A stretch of 64,000 bases of DNA from Bradyrhizobium sp. WD16 (GTDB taxonomy: Bacteria > Pseudomonadota > Alphaproteobacteria > Rhizobiales > Xanthobacteraceae): NCBI RefSeq assembly GCF_024181725.1, contig NZ_CP028908.1:3275501-3339500 (forward strand), given 5' to 3'. Position 1 is the first letter of the stretch. Each line of letters starts with the position of its first letter. Shown here in pieces: positions 1 to 9,073 of this stretch. The position numbers were made by a program, and so were the translations under genes. Under the pieces are notes generated by a model. That model was given only the letters and a program-made list of their open reading frames with translations. It was not told the DNA's origin and did no database searches.

Positions 1-1
1 C

Positions 2-1051
<1,050 letters not shown>

Positions 1052-1101
1052 GCGCGACCGGAACAGACGGGATCGCTCGACACTGCGATCGCGCAAGCAT
1101 C

Positions 1102-1129
1102 AAAGGGCCCGCCGCAAGCGGGCCCTTTT
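1102..1129 (+). terminator. Rho-independent terminator of ilvC
   Basis: A perfect 11-bp stem (AAAGGGCCCGC / GCGGGCCCTTT) with a 5-nt loop ends in four T residues, 50 bp after the ilvC stop codon. The A-rich left arm could let it work on the opposite strand too, for the convergent transporter genes, although those end 130 bp away. Confidence 0.9.
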
Positions 1130-1256
1130 CGTATCGGCGGACAGCTCCGCCGCCGGGACTGTGCCGGCATCTTCTACCGTCGACCTTGCGACCGGCAACG
1201 ACATTGGCGAGCGTTTCGAAGACATGTTCGCCGCCTGGATCGCCTCGCTGCGCGGG

Positions 1257-2804
1257 TTAGCGCTTCCCGGTCGCCTGCCATAGCCAGCGCGCCACCTCGG
1301 CGGGCGAGGCGCCGCTGGTCGCCGCGCGCAGGTTCGCCTCGCGCATATGCGCCACGTCGAGCCTGCCGATCAGCGGCGTCAGCGCCGCCTTGAGCCGGGC
1401 GTCGTCGGCGCGGTGCGGCGCCAGCAGCAGCACCGCGTCATAGGGCGGAATCGCGTGTGCGGGATCGTCGAGCGCGACGAGATCGTCGCGGGCGATCTGG
1501 CCGTCGCTGGTATAGCCGGCGATGACATCGACCTCGCCGGCCTTGAGCGCCGCATACATGAAGTCGGGCTGCATCTGGCGCTGGCCGCGGAAGGAAAGCC
1601 CGTAGGCTTGCCGCAGCGTCGCCCATTCGGGCCGCGAGAAGAACTCGTAATCCCCGGCGATGGTCAGGCGGCCGGCCTTGTCGGCGAGATCGGCGATGCT
1701 GTGGAGGCCGAGCGCGGCGGCGCGCGCACGCGGCATCACCAGGGCATAGGCATTCTCGAAGCCGAGGGGCCCGAATAGGGTAATGCGCCGGCGTGCCAGC
1801 TCGCTGCGCAGGCTGTCCTGCAGCTGGCCGAGCGGCGGCAGATCGGTGCGGTGGAGCTGGTTGGCCCACAAGGTGCCGGAATAATCGACATAGGCATCGA
1901 TGCTGCCGCTGGCGAGCGCTTCGAAGGCGACGCTGGAGCCCAATCCCTGGCGGCTGCGGGCAGAAAGTCCCTCGGCCTCCAGGCGCTGGGTCATCAGGGC
2001 CGCCAGCACATATTGCTCGGTGAAGGTCTTGGCGCCGATGACGTAAGTCGCCGAAGCGCGGCCAAGCCCCGGGGCGAGGGTCGCCGCGGCCAGGGCGAGA
2101 AGCCCGCAGGCGGCGAGGGCAATACGGCCGCGGCTGCGGCGCTGAACGCCGGCCTCCATCAGCGCCAGCACCTGATCGACAGCAAGCGCCAGCAGCGCTG
2201 CCGCGGTGCAGCCGACGACGACGAAGATCCAGTTCTGCGTCTGCAGCCCGGCGAAGATGTAGTTGCCGAGGCTGGTCTGGCCGATCGGTGTCGACAATGT
2301 CGCGGTGCCGATCACCCACACCGCCGCGGTGCGGATGCCGGCCATGATCACCGGCAGGGCCAGCGGCAATTCAATCATCCACAGCGCCTGGCGCTCGGTC
2401 ATGCCGACCGCGTCCGCCGCTTGGCGCAGCACCGGATCGATGCCGTCCAGTCCGGTGATGGTGTTGCGCAGCACCGGCAGCAGGCTGTAGAGCGCGAGCG
2501 CCAGCACCGACGGCAGGAAGCCGAAGCCGGAGAACCCGATGCCGAACCAGCGCTGCGAAACCGCCGAAAGCGCCAGCAGCAAGGGAAAGAACAGGGCGAG
2601 CAGCGCAAGGCCCGGCACCGTCTGAACCACGCCGGCAAAGCCGAGCAACGCGCCGCGGAGCAGCGGCCGGCGCCGCACGATGAGCCCAAGGGGGAGGGCG
2701 ACGACAAGCCCGAGCGCCAGCGCGGCAAGACTGACACGGACATGGTTGCCGAGATAGTCGGGCAGATGGCCGAGCGCCTCGTGCCAGCGGGGATCGATGG
2801 TCAT
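1257..2804 (-). CDS. Osmoprotectant-type ABC transporter, permease fused to substrate-binding domain
   Basis: A 515-residue inner-membrane protein. Residues ~1-215 are an OpuB/ProW-type permease with several membrane segments and the EAA-like region around DAVGMTERQALWMIELPLALP (~135-155). After a further hydrophobic segment at ~228-245, residues ~255-515 form an OpuAC-type glycine betaine/choline-binding domain starting at YVIGAKTFTEQY. Such fusions are a known arrangement of quaternary-amine importers (OpuBC/YehY-YehZ group), and the binding domain would face the periplasm. The ATG overlaps the stop of the upstream ATPase gene by 4 bp, indicating translational coupling. The substrate (glycine betaine, choline or another compound) cannot be read from the sequence. 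Confidence 0.88.
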   Translation of the reverse strand: MTIDPRWHEALGHLPDYLGNHVRVSLAALALGLVVALPLGLIVRRRPLLRGALLGFAGVVQTVPGLALLALFFPLLLALSAVSQRWFGIGFSGFGFLPSVLALALYSLLPVLRNTITGLDGIDPVLRQAADAVGMTERQALWMIELPLALPVIMAGIRTAAVWVIGTATLSTPIGQTSLGNYIFAGLQTQNWIFVVVGCTAAALLALAVDQVLALMEAGVQRRSRGRIALAACGLLALAAATLAPGLGRASATYVIGAKTFTEQYVLAALMTQRLEAEGLSARSRQGLGSSVAFEALASGSIDAYVDYSGTLWANQLHRTDLPPLGQLQDSLRSELARRRITLFGPLGFENAYALVMPRARAAALGLHSIADLADKAGRLTIAGDYEFFSRPEWATLRQAYGLSFRGQRQMQPDFMYAALKAGEVDVIAGYTSDGQIARDDLVALDDPAHAIPPYDAVLLLAPHRADDARLKAALTPLIGRLDVAHMREANLRAATSGASPAEVARWLWQATGKR

Positions 2805-3595
2805 GATGCCTCGCCGGGCAGCGGCGGCATCAGATCCTGCAGCCGCGCGGCCTGGCGGCGTGGGGTGCGCAGCAGCGCCAGGACACCGGCATCGCTGCTG
2901 GCGGCGAGTTCGCGCGCCGTCCCGACGGCGACAAGCCGGCCCTCGCGCATCACGGCGATGCGGTCGGCGAGCAGGACGGCCTCGGCCATGTCGTGGGTGA
3001 TCATCACCGTGGTGAGCTCTAGTCGGCGATGCAGCGCCAGATAGTCGGAGCCGAGGGCGTCGCGGGTGAGCGGATCGAGGGCGCCGAACGGTTCGTCCAT
3101 CAGAACGATGTCGGGGCGGGCGGCGAGGGCGCGGGCGACGCCGACGCGCTGGCGCTGGCCGCCCGACAGATGCTCCGGCAGGTGATCGCGATAGTTGCGG
3201 TCGAGACGGACGAGATCGAGCAGGTCGTCGACCCGTGCCGCGATCGCCGCCGGATCGCCGCCGGCGAGGCGCGGCGTGATGCCGATATTGGCGGCGACGG
3301 AGAGGTGCGGAAACAACCCGCCGCTCTGGAAGACATAGCCGATGTGGCGCCGCAGCGCGATCTTGTCCATCGAAAGGGTGTTCTCGCCGTGGATCCGGAC
3401 CTCTCCCTGGTCGGGATCGAGCAGGCGATTGACGAAGCGCAGCAGCGTCGATTTGCCCGAGCCGGAGGCGCCGACGACGGCGACGAACTCGCCCGCGGCG
3501 ATGTTGAGCGTCACCGCGTCCACGGCCTTGGCGGCAGCGGTGCCGTAGCGCTTGGAGACGGCGTCGAAGGCTACGGCGGGGACGGCGGCAATCAT
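2801..3595 (-). CDS. Osmoprotectant-type ABC transporter ATP-binding protein
   Basis: ATPase partner of the downstream fused permease/binding protein. The chosen ATG gives a 264-residue protein starting MIAAVPAVAFDAVSKRYG. A longer open frame runs upstream to 3916, but its extra 107 residues are Arg/Pro-rich and unlike the family. Visible motifs are Walker A GASGSGKST (~residue 40), Q-loop YVFQSGG, signature LSGGQRQRVGVARAL, Walker B IVLMDEPFGALD and the H-loop in TVMITHDM. The protein is shorter than OpuAA because it lacks the C-terminal CBS pair. The ATGA overlap with the next gene makes a two-gene operon, transcribed divergently from the transporter operon that begins at 3772. Confidence 0.9.
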   Translation of the reverse strand: MIAAVPAVAFDAVSKRYGTAAAKAVDAVTLNIAAGEFVAVVGASGSGKSTLLRFVNRLLDPDQGEVRIHGENTLSMDKIALRRHIGYVFQSGGLFPHLSVAANIGITPRLAGGDPAAIAARVDDLLDLVRLDRNYRDHLPEHLSGGQRQRVGVARALAARPDIVLMDEPFGALDPLTRDALGSDYLALHRRLELTTVMITHDMAEAVLLADRIAVMREGRLVAVGTARELAASSDAGVLALLRTPRRQAARLQDLMPPLPGEAS

Positions 3596-3771
3596 GGCGG
3601 AGATGCTGCCACAGCGGGCTCGCGGCACCAAGCTCGGCAGGGCGCCATCCGCAGGCCCCCCTTGCATCTTGGCGCGGTCCGTCCGATTTTGCCGGCCCAA
3701 AACCGAGCCCGCTGCCGCGGGCTCGTCCAAAGATCGGTCCAGGATCGCCAAGATCAGCCAGGGAGCAAAAT

Positions 3772-4575
3772 GTGGTGCAGGACGGAACCGCGGCGGCCGT
3801 CGCGCTGAAGGATGCGACGGTGGCATTCCGCCTCGCCGCGCGCCGCGCCTATACGGCGGTCGCGCAGGCCAGTCTCGCGGTTGCGCCGGGCGAATTCGTC
3901 GCCATTGTCGGCCCAACGGGCTGCGGGAAATCGACCCTGCTCAACGTCGCCGCGGGCTTGCTGCGGCCGGCGTCCGGCAGCATCGAGATCTTCGGTGAGC
4001 CGCTGCGCGGCCTGAACCGGCAGGCCGGCTATCTGTTTCAGGCCGATGCGCTGTTCCCATGGAAGACCGCGATCGAGAATGTCGCGATCGGCCGCGAAAT
4101 CGAGGGCCGGCAGCGCGCCAGGACGCGGGAGGAGGCGCAGCGCTGGCTCGACAAGGTGGGGCTCGGCGCCTTCGCAAACCGCTATCCGCACATGCTGTCC
4201 GGCGGCCAGCGCAAGCGGGTCGGCCTTGCCCAGGTCCTGATCCGCGATCCGCAGATCCTGCTGATGGACGAGCCGTTCGGTCCGCTCGATGCCCAGACCC
4301 GGCAGATCATGGGCAACCTGCTGCTCGACCTGTGGAGCGCGGCGCGCAAGGCGGTGCTGTTCGTCACCCACGACCTCGAGGAGGCGATCGCGCTCGCCGA
4401 CCGGGTCGTGATCATGTCCGCCGGTCCCGGCTCCCACATCATCGGCGACTGGCGGGTGAGCCTGCCGCGGCCCCGCGACATTTTCGAGATCCGGCTGTCA
4501 AAGGAGTTCCACGAGCTGCATCGCGAGATCTGGGGCGTGCTGCGTGCCGAAGTGGTGAAGAGCTATGCAGCCTGA
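3772..4575 (+). CDS. ABC transporter ATP-binding protein, nitrate/sulfonate/taurine (SsuB/TauB) type
   Basis: 267-residue ATPase with Walker A GPTGCGKST (~residue 47), Q-loop LFQADALFPWKT typical of the SsuB/TauB/NrtD group, signature LSGGQRKRVGLAQVL, Walker B ILLMDEPFGPLD and H-loop VTHDLEEA. Translation probably starts at GTG 3772, a few bases after GGGAG; an ATG two bases upstream is in another frame. It is the first gene of an operon with a permease and a periplasmic binding protein. The transported compound is not evident; family members carry sulfonates, nitrate, or pyrimidine and riboflavin precursors. Confidence 0.9.
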   Translation: MVQDGTAAAVALKDATVAFRLAARRAYTAVAQASLAVAPGEFVAIVGPTGCGKSTLLNVAAGLLRPASGSIEIFGEPLRGLNRQAGYLFQADALFPWKTAIENVAIGREIEGRQRARTREEAQRWLDKVGLGAFANRYPHMLSGGQRKRVGLAQVLIRDPQILLMDEPFGPLDAQTRQIMGNLLLDLWSAARKAVLFVTHDLEEAIALADRVVIMSAGPGSHIIGDWRVSLPRPRDIFEIRLSKEFHELHREIWGVLRAEVVKSYAA

Positions 4576-4629
4576 CCTCGCCCGTCCGCGCACCGTGCCG
4601 CTGCCGATGTCGGTCGCGAGGCCTCGGCC

Positions 4630-5415
4630 ATGAACCGCGCGGTGCTGTTCCTGCTCCAGGCCCTGGTCGCGGTGGTGGCGATCGCGCTGTGGCAGATCCT
4701 CACCACGGTGCCGATCTTCGGCGTCACGGTGTTGCCGCCGTTCTTCTTCTCGACGCCGGGCGCGGTCTGGACGCGCATCGTCAAGTGGGTCGCCGAGGGC
4801 ACGATCTGGCGCCATCTCGTGGTGACGCTGATCGAGTCCATGCTCGCCTTCGTCATCGGCGCGCTCGCCGGGACCCTGATCGGCTTCTGGTTCGCCCGCC
4901 AGCAGTCCGTTGCTGCGGTGTTCGACCCCTACGTCAAGATGATGAACGCGCTGCCCCGCGTGGTGCTGGCGCCGATCTTCGCGCTGTGGCTCGGACTAGG
5001 CATCTGGTCGAAGGTGGCGCTCGGCATCACCCTGGTGTTCTTCGTGGTGTTCTTCAACGTCTACCAGGGCGTCAAGGAAGCGAGCACGACACTGGTCGAC
5101 AACGCCCGCATGCTCGGCATGAGCGAGCGCCAGCTCCTGCGCCATGTCTACTGGCCATCGGCGCTGTCCTGGATGTTCTCCTCGCTGCATACCGCAGTGG
5201 GATTTGCCGTGGTCGGCGCGGTCGTCGGCGAATATCTCGGCGCTTCGGCCGGCCTCGGCTACCTGATCCAGCAGGCGGAGGGGGTATTCGACGTCGCCGG
5301 GGTCTTCGCCGGCATGATCGTGCTTGCCGTCTTCGTCGTGATCATCGACATGGTGGTCAGCCGGATCGAACGGCGCCTGCTGGTATGGCGGCCGGCGGCT
5401 GGCGAACGGACGTGA
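4630..5415 (+). CDS. ABC transporter permease, SsuC/TauC type
   Basis: 261-residue inner-membrane permease with about six hydrophobic segments. The BPD_transp_1 EAA loop appears as NARMLGMSERQLLRHVYWPSALSW (~residues 158-181), which docks the ATPase encoded just upstream. It lies 54 bp after the ATPase gene and 49 bp before the binding-protein gene, in the usual nitrate/sulfonate-type gene order. Confidence 0.9.
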   Translation: MNRAVLFLLQALVAVVAIALWQILTTVPIFGVTVLPPFFFSTPGAVWTRIVKWVAEGTIWRHLVVTLIESMLAFVIGALAGTLIGFWFARQQSVAAVFDPYVKMMNALPRVVLAPIFALWLGLGIWSKVALGITLVFFVVFFNVYQGVKEASTTLVDNARMLGMSERQLLRHVYWPSALSWMFSSLHTAVGFAVVGAVVGEYLGASAGLGYLIQQAEGVFDVAGVFAGMIVLAVFVVIIDMVVSRIERRLLVWRPAAGERT

Positions 5416-5464
5416 CGGATCGACAATCAATTCAAGCAGAACAATCAGGGTGGAGCCCAAGATC

Positions 5465-6535
5465 ATGACGAGGACCATGACCGTGTCGTTGACCACGCGC
5501 AGATTGATCGCTCTCAAGCGCCTCGCCGCCGTCGCGGCGCTCGCCATCGGACTGGGGGGGCCGGGGTGGGCGTCGCAGGCCTGCGCCCAAGCCGTGGAAA
5601 AGCCGGATCTCGTCCTCGGCGTCGGCGGCAAGAACCTGCTGTACTACCTGCCGCTGACGCTTACCGAGCGGCTCGGCTATTTCAAGCAGGAAGGGCTTAA
5701 CGTCACGATCACCGATTTCGGCGGCGGCGCCAAGGCGCTGCAGTCGCTGATCGGAGGCTCGGCGGATGTCGTCACCGGCGCCTATGAGCACACCATCCGC
5801 ATGCAGGCCAAGGGGCAGGACATCGTCGCGGTGATCGAGCTCGGCCGCTTCCCCGGCATCGTTCTCGGGGTCCGCAAGGACAAGGCGGCGCAGGTCAGGT
5901 CGTTCAAGGATCTCAAGGGCATGAAGATCGGCGTCACCGCGCCGGGCTCATCGACCAATTTCTTCGTCAATGCGCTGATCGCCCGCGAGGGATTGAAGCC
6001 GGACGATGTCGCCATCATCGGCGTCGGCGCCGGCCTCAGCGCGGTCGCCGCCATGAAGAAAGGCGATCTCGACGCCATTTCCAATCTCGACCCGGTGATG
6101 ACCAAGCTCGAGCAGGACGGCGACATCGCGGTGCTGGCCGATACCCGCACCGAGGAAGGCAACATGAAGCTGTTCGGCGGCAACAATCCGGCGGCGGTGG
6201 TCTATCTCAAGCGGGACTTCGTCCGGAAATATCCGGTGACGACCCAGCACGTCGTCAATGCCTTTTACAAGTCGCTGGTATGGCTGAGGACGGCGAGCCC
6301 CGAAGACATCGCCAGGATCGTGCCCGAGGAATATTATCTGGGCGATCGCGCGCTCTATCTTGCCTCCGTCAAGGCCTCCGCGCCGATGTATTCCAGGACC
6401 GGGGTGATCCCGCCGGCCGGCATGGCCAATGCGCTCGATATGCTGCTGCGCTTCGATCCTGAACTCAAGGACGCCAAGGTCGATCTATCCAGGACATTCG
6501 ACGGCGGCTTCGTCGCCAAAGCAGGAGGGCAGTAG
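5465..6535 (+). CDS. ABC transporter substrate-binding protein, NMT1/SsuA-like
   Basis: Periplasmic binding protein of about 356 residues. A signal peptide with a basic start and the hydrophobic stretch LAAVAALAIGLGGPGWA, ending near SQACAQA, is followed by the mature fold. The pattern YYLPLTLTERLGYFKQEGLNV is characteristic of the NMT1/SsuA family, and GGSADVVTGAYEH follows. The start at ATG 5465 is preferred over GTG 5450 because GGTGGAG lies at Shine-Dalgarno distance in front of it. It completes the operon begun at 3772. The ligand is unknown. Confidence 0.88.
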   Translation: MTRTMTVSLTTRRLIALKRLAAVAALAIGLGGPGWASQACAQAVEKPDLVLGVGGKNLLYYLPLTLTERLGYFKQEGLNVTITDFGGGAKALQSLIGGSADVVTGAYEHTIRMQAKGQDIVAVIELGRFPGIVLGVRKDKAAQVRSFKDLKGMKIGVTAPGSSTNFFVNALIAREGLKPDDVAIIGVGAGLSAVAAMKKGDLDAISNLDPVMTKLEQDGDIAVLADTRTEEGNMKLFGGNNPAAVVYLKRDFVRKYPVTTQHVVNAFYKSLVWLRTASPEDIARIVPEEYYLGDRALYLASVKASAPMYSRTGVIPPAGMANALDMLLRFDPELKDAKVDLSRTFDGGFVAKAGGQ

Positions 6536-6540
6536 TCATT

Positions 6541-7293
6541 TTGTCCGGCTCCAATTTATCCAAGTCCACGCCGGCCACGTCGGGTCCGTCGTCGTCTAAT
6601 CCAGTGATCCGGGAGGTCGGCAGCCTCGCATTGTCGTTCGAGTCCTGGGACTGGCCCTTTGCGATGGAGCGGCGCGCCGACATCCTGAAGCATTTCGCCG
6701 ATCTGAAGGCCGAGAAGCCGGCGCTGTTCAATGGCCGGGTGCTGCTGCTGCGTGAGCCGCGACATCAGGACGGGGTGTTTCACGCCCGCTATTTCGAAAC
6801 CGACTATGCCACGTTCCTGGCGTCTCGCGACTGGGGCTGGCCGGACCGGGCGGTGTTCAACGGCTTCGGCATGGGCGCGCTGCGCGGCAGCGACGGCGTC
6901 TTCGTGCTGGGCGAGATGGCCCAGCAGACGGCCAATGCCGGCCGGATCTATTTCGCGTCCGGCACCCCCGACCCCAGTGACTTGCGCGGCGCCGAGGTGG
7001 ACATGGCCGGCAGCGTCGCCCGTGAGCTCGCCGAGGAGACCGGATTGACCCCCGGCGATTATCGCGCCGCGTCGCGCTGGCACACGGTGCAGATCGAGCA
7101 GTATATCGCGCTGATGCAGCCGCTCGATGCGCACGTGCCCGGAGCCGAACTGCGCCGGCGAATTCTCGACAACCTCGCCGCTCAGGCGGAGCCGGAACTC
7201 GCCGGCGTTCATCTGGTCCGCGCCCGGCGCGACCTGTCCGCCGCGATGCCGTCGTTCATCAGGGCGTATATCGAGGCGATGCTGGCAGCTTGA
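6541..7293 (+). CDS. Nudix hydrolase
   Basis: About 250 residues. The Nudix helix is visible as RELAEETGL (~residues 162-170), matching the REUXEEXGU core; the upstream Gly and Glu of the box are shifted by one residue (DLRGAEVDMAGSVA), so the box is slightly degenerate. It begins six bases after the binding-protein stop, at a TTG; a GTG at 6604 is the other plausible start and would remove a Ser/Pro-rich, probably disordered leader. Its position as last gene of an SsuABC-type operon suggests that it acts on, or cleans up after, the imported compound or a nucleotide derivative, but the substrate cannot be assigned. Confidence 0.75.
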   Translation: MSGSNLSKSTPATSGPSSSNPVIREVGSLALSFESWDWPFAMERRADILKHFADLKAEKPALFNGRVLLLREPRHQDGVFHARYFETDYATFLASRDWGWPDRAVFNGFGMGALRGSDGVFVLGEMAQQTANAGRIYFASGTPDPSDLRGAEVDMAGSVARELAEETGLTPGDYRAASRWHTVQIEQYIALMQPLDAHVPGAELRRRILDNLAAQAEPELAGVHLVRARRDLSAAMPSFIRAYIEAMLAA

Positions 7294-7317
7294 GCGGGCT
7301 GCCGTCCCCCGCGGTTC

Positions 7318-8061
7318 TCAAGTGGTGGAGGACGCTGCGCCGTGCGGCTGCAGCAGGTGCTGGCGGGCGAAGCCGATCAGGCTCTCGATGTGATCGTGGA
7401 CCGCGGTGCGCGTTCGCGCCGCATCGCCCGATTCGAGCGCTTCGATGATCTGGAGGTGCTCGGTGGAATCGGGCTGCAGTCGCTCCTTCAACCGGTCGAT
7501 TTCGAACAGGCGGGTGGTCACTCGCAGGTTTCGCAGGACCTGCGCCATCACTTCGTTGCCGCAATGGTCGATGATCAGGTTGTGCAGATTGTCGTCGGAT
7601 ACCCAGTGCATATCGGTGTGATAGGCGGTCGCGCCCATCAGGTCGGCGATCTCGCGCCGCACCTCGATCATCCGTCGTCGGGGAATGGTGCCGATGCCGG
7701 CAACGGCAGCATCGGGCTCGATGAGCTGCCGCAGCCGCAGACTCTGCAGATATTCGCCGATGTCGACGCGACGAACCACGTAATTGCGACCATCTCCCTT
7801 GCGCACCAGGCCTTCGCCTTCGAGGCGCTGCAAGGCTTCGCGCAGGGGCGTGCGCGAGATGCCGAGGGTGTCGGCGAGACGAGCCTCGACGATGACGTCG
7901 CCACCGCGCAGCCGGCGGTGGCGGATCATGTCCGATACCGCGCGATAGGTCAGCATCGACAGGCTGTGGCCCTCGCCGGCCATCTCGATGCGCTCGATTG
8001 ACTCGGGCGGAGCGGCAATGTCATTCACGGTTGTGGTCTCGGGTCGGCGGTAGACGGTCAT
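7318..8061 (-). CDS. GntR-family transcriptional regulator (FCD/FadR subfamily)
   Basis: About 247 residues from the ATG at 8061 (MTVYRRPETT); a longer frame to 8103 is possible. The N-terminal winged helix is seen in LADTLGISRTPLREALQRLEGEGLVRK, with the typical GntR recognition helix. The C-terminal all-helical FCD domain carries acidic and histidine residues for a metal/ligand pocket (the D..HNLIIDHCGN region and the AVHDHIESLI end). It is transcribed away from a second FCD regulator only about 60 bp apart, and both flank a catabolic cluster, so they probably control it. Overlapping operator sites in the short spacer are expected but no clear one is seen there. Confidence 0.88.
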   Translation of the reverse strand: MTVYRRPETTTVNDIAAPPESIERIEMAGEGHSLSMLTYRAVSDMIRHRRLRGGDVIVEARLADTLGISRTPLREALQRLEGEGLVRKGDGRNYVVRRVDIGEYLQSLRLRQLIEPDAAVAGIGTIPRRRMIEVRREIADLMGATAYHTDMHWVSDDNLHNLIIDHCGNEVMAQVLRNLRVTTRLFEIDRLKERLQPDSTEHLQIIEALESGDAARTRTAVHDHIESLIGFARQHLLQPHGAASSTT

Positions 8062-8120
8062 CGGCTGATCCTTATCATGCGCCAGACGCAGGTGGAGCGC
8101 CACACCAGGGACGCGTATTC

Positions 8121-8771
8121 TTGATCAGCAAAACCGCCGAACCGAAATCGACCACGAGCCTCGCCGAGGATACCTATCGCCAGCTGCTGGCCGACGTCGT
8201 CAGCACGCGTCTTCCCGGCGGAACCATCGTTCAGGAGCGGCGCCTTGCGGCGCGACTTGGCGTATCGCGGTCGCCCTTGCGCGATGCGCTCGGCCGTCTC
8301 GAAGGACAGGGCTTGCTGGTGCGTGACCGCGAAGGGGTGCTGACGGTCCGCGTCGTCACGCTGCAGGATTATCTCAACAGCCTCGATGTCAGGGTGCTGC
8401 TCGAGCCGGCGGCGGCGGCGCTCGCCTGCGGCGCGATCGGCCGGCAGGTCCTGGCCGAGATCGGGGCGCAGCTCGCAGGTCTCGACGCCGATCCGGATCC
8501 AGATCCCGAGCTGGTCTGGTCGTTCGACGACCTGCTTCACAACACGATCGCCGCCGCCTCCGGCAATCCCTTCATCGCGCGGGCCGTGGCGGAGATGCGC
8601 CGCTATACGACGATGTTCGAGCGGCAGATGCGTGTCCGCCGGATCAAGCCGGGCGTCGCCGAGCATCGGGCCATCCTCGAGGCTCTCGACCGCGTCGCGC
8701 CCGAGGCGGCGAGTGCGGCGATGGCGCGGCATCTCGCGCTGGTGCGCGAAGGCGTCCTGCAGAACTACTGA
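8121..8771 (+). CDS. GntR-family transcriptional regulator (FCD/FadR subfamily), second copy
   Basis: About 216 residues. The winged helix is seen in LAARLGVSRSPLRDALGRLEGQGLLVRD and is followed by an FCD domain (SFDDLLHNTIAAASGNP and a C-terminal MARHLALVREGVL). A TTG at 8121 is chosen; the open frame extends upstream to 7998, overlapping the divergent regulator, and that part has no family similarity. The two regulators belong to the same subfamily but differ clearly in sequence, so this is an old paralogous pair rather than a recent duplication. It lies upstream of an amino-acid-type ABC importer and dehydrogenase genes and is a likely local regulator of them. Confidence 0.82.
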   Translation: MISKTAEPKSTTSLAEDTYRQLLADVVSTRLPGGTIVQERRLAARLGVSRSPLRDALGRLEGQGLLVRDREGVLTVRVVTLQDYLNSLDVRVLLEPAAAALACGAIGRQVLAEIGAQLAGLDADPDPDPELVWSFDDLLHNTIAAASGNPFIARAVAEMRRYTTMFERQMRVRRIKPGVAEHRAILEALDRVAPEAASAAMARHLALVREGVLQNY

Positions 8772-8899
8772 TCCCGTCCCTGTCACGCTTCGTCGCCTCG
8801 CTCGCTGGGGTGCCGCTGCCGCCGCGGCGCGACCGGCGGCGAAATTCTCCGGCACAGCCGACCGGGGCCTTTCAGCTCCGATGGAAAACGCTGCGGACT

Positions 8900-8974
8900 A
8901 GTGTGGCGTCTCGCAATTGCCTACCGCCTTCGCGGCAACCCTCTCGTAGGCAATTGCGAGACATAAGCCACACT
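8900..8974. repeat. Palindromic hairpin element (16-bp stem, AGTGTGGC ends)
   Basis: A 75-bp inverted repeat with outer arms AGTGTGGC / GCCACACT and an inner perfect 16-bp stem TCTCGCAATTGCCTAC / GTAGGCAATTGCGAGA around a 21-nt loop. It has the same layout (AGTGT ends plus an inner stem) as the A, B and C elements found further on, but a different inner stem. It separates the second GntR gene from the binding-protein gene and has no T-run. Confidence 0.85.
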
Positions 8975-9008
8975 GGCTTGCCAGCCCTGCAAGCGTTGTG
9001 TATCATAG

Positions 9009-9018
9009 TGGTATACCA
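9009..9018. promoter_or_regulatory. Candidate GntR operator
   Basis: The perfect palindrome TGGTATACCA lies in an AT-richer stretch 55 bp upstream of the binding-protein start codon. FCD-type GntR regulators are known to bind GT-AC palindromes or TGGTATA repeats, and two such regulators are encoded just upstream. The assignment is by position and pattern only. Confidence 0.45.
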
Positions 9019-9073
9019 ATCGAATGCAACGACATTTCGACTGATCGACCGATTACCGAACGCAGGGGGTCTC

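Noticed and set aside
3596-3916. N-terminal extension of the osmoprotectant ATPase
   Set aside because: The 107 extra residues are Arg/Pro-rich, overlap the divergent promoter region and the start of the divergent ATPase gene, and are absent from the family.
8810-9073. N-terminal extension of the amino-acid-binding protein
   Set aside because: It would translate the hairpin repeat at 8900-8974 and the candidate operator; the ATG at 9074 has a ribosome-binding site and a clean signal peptide.
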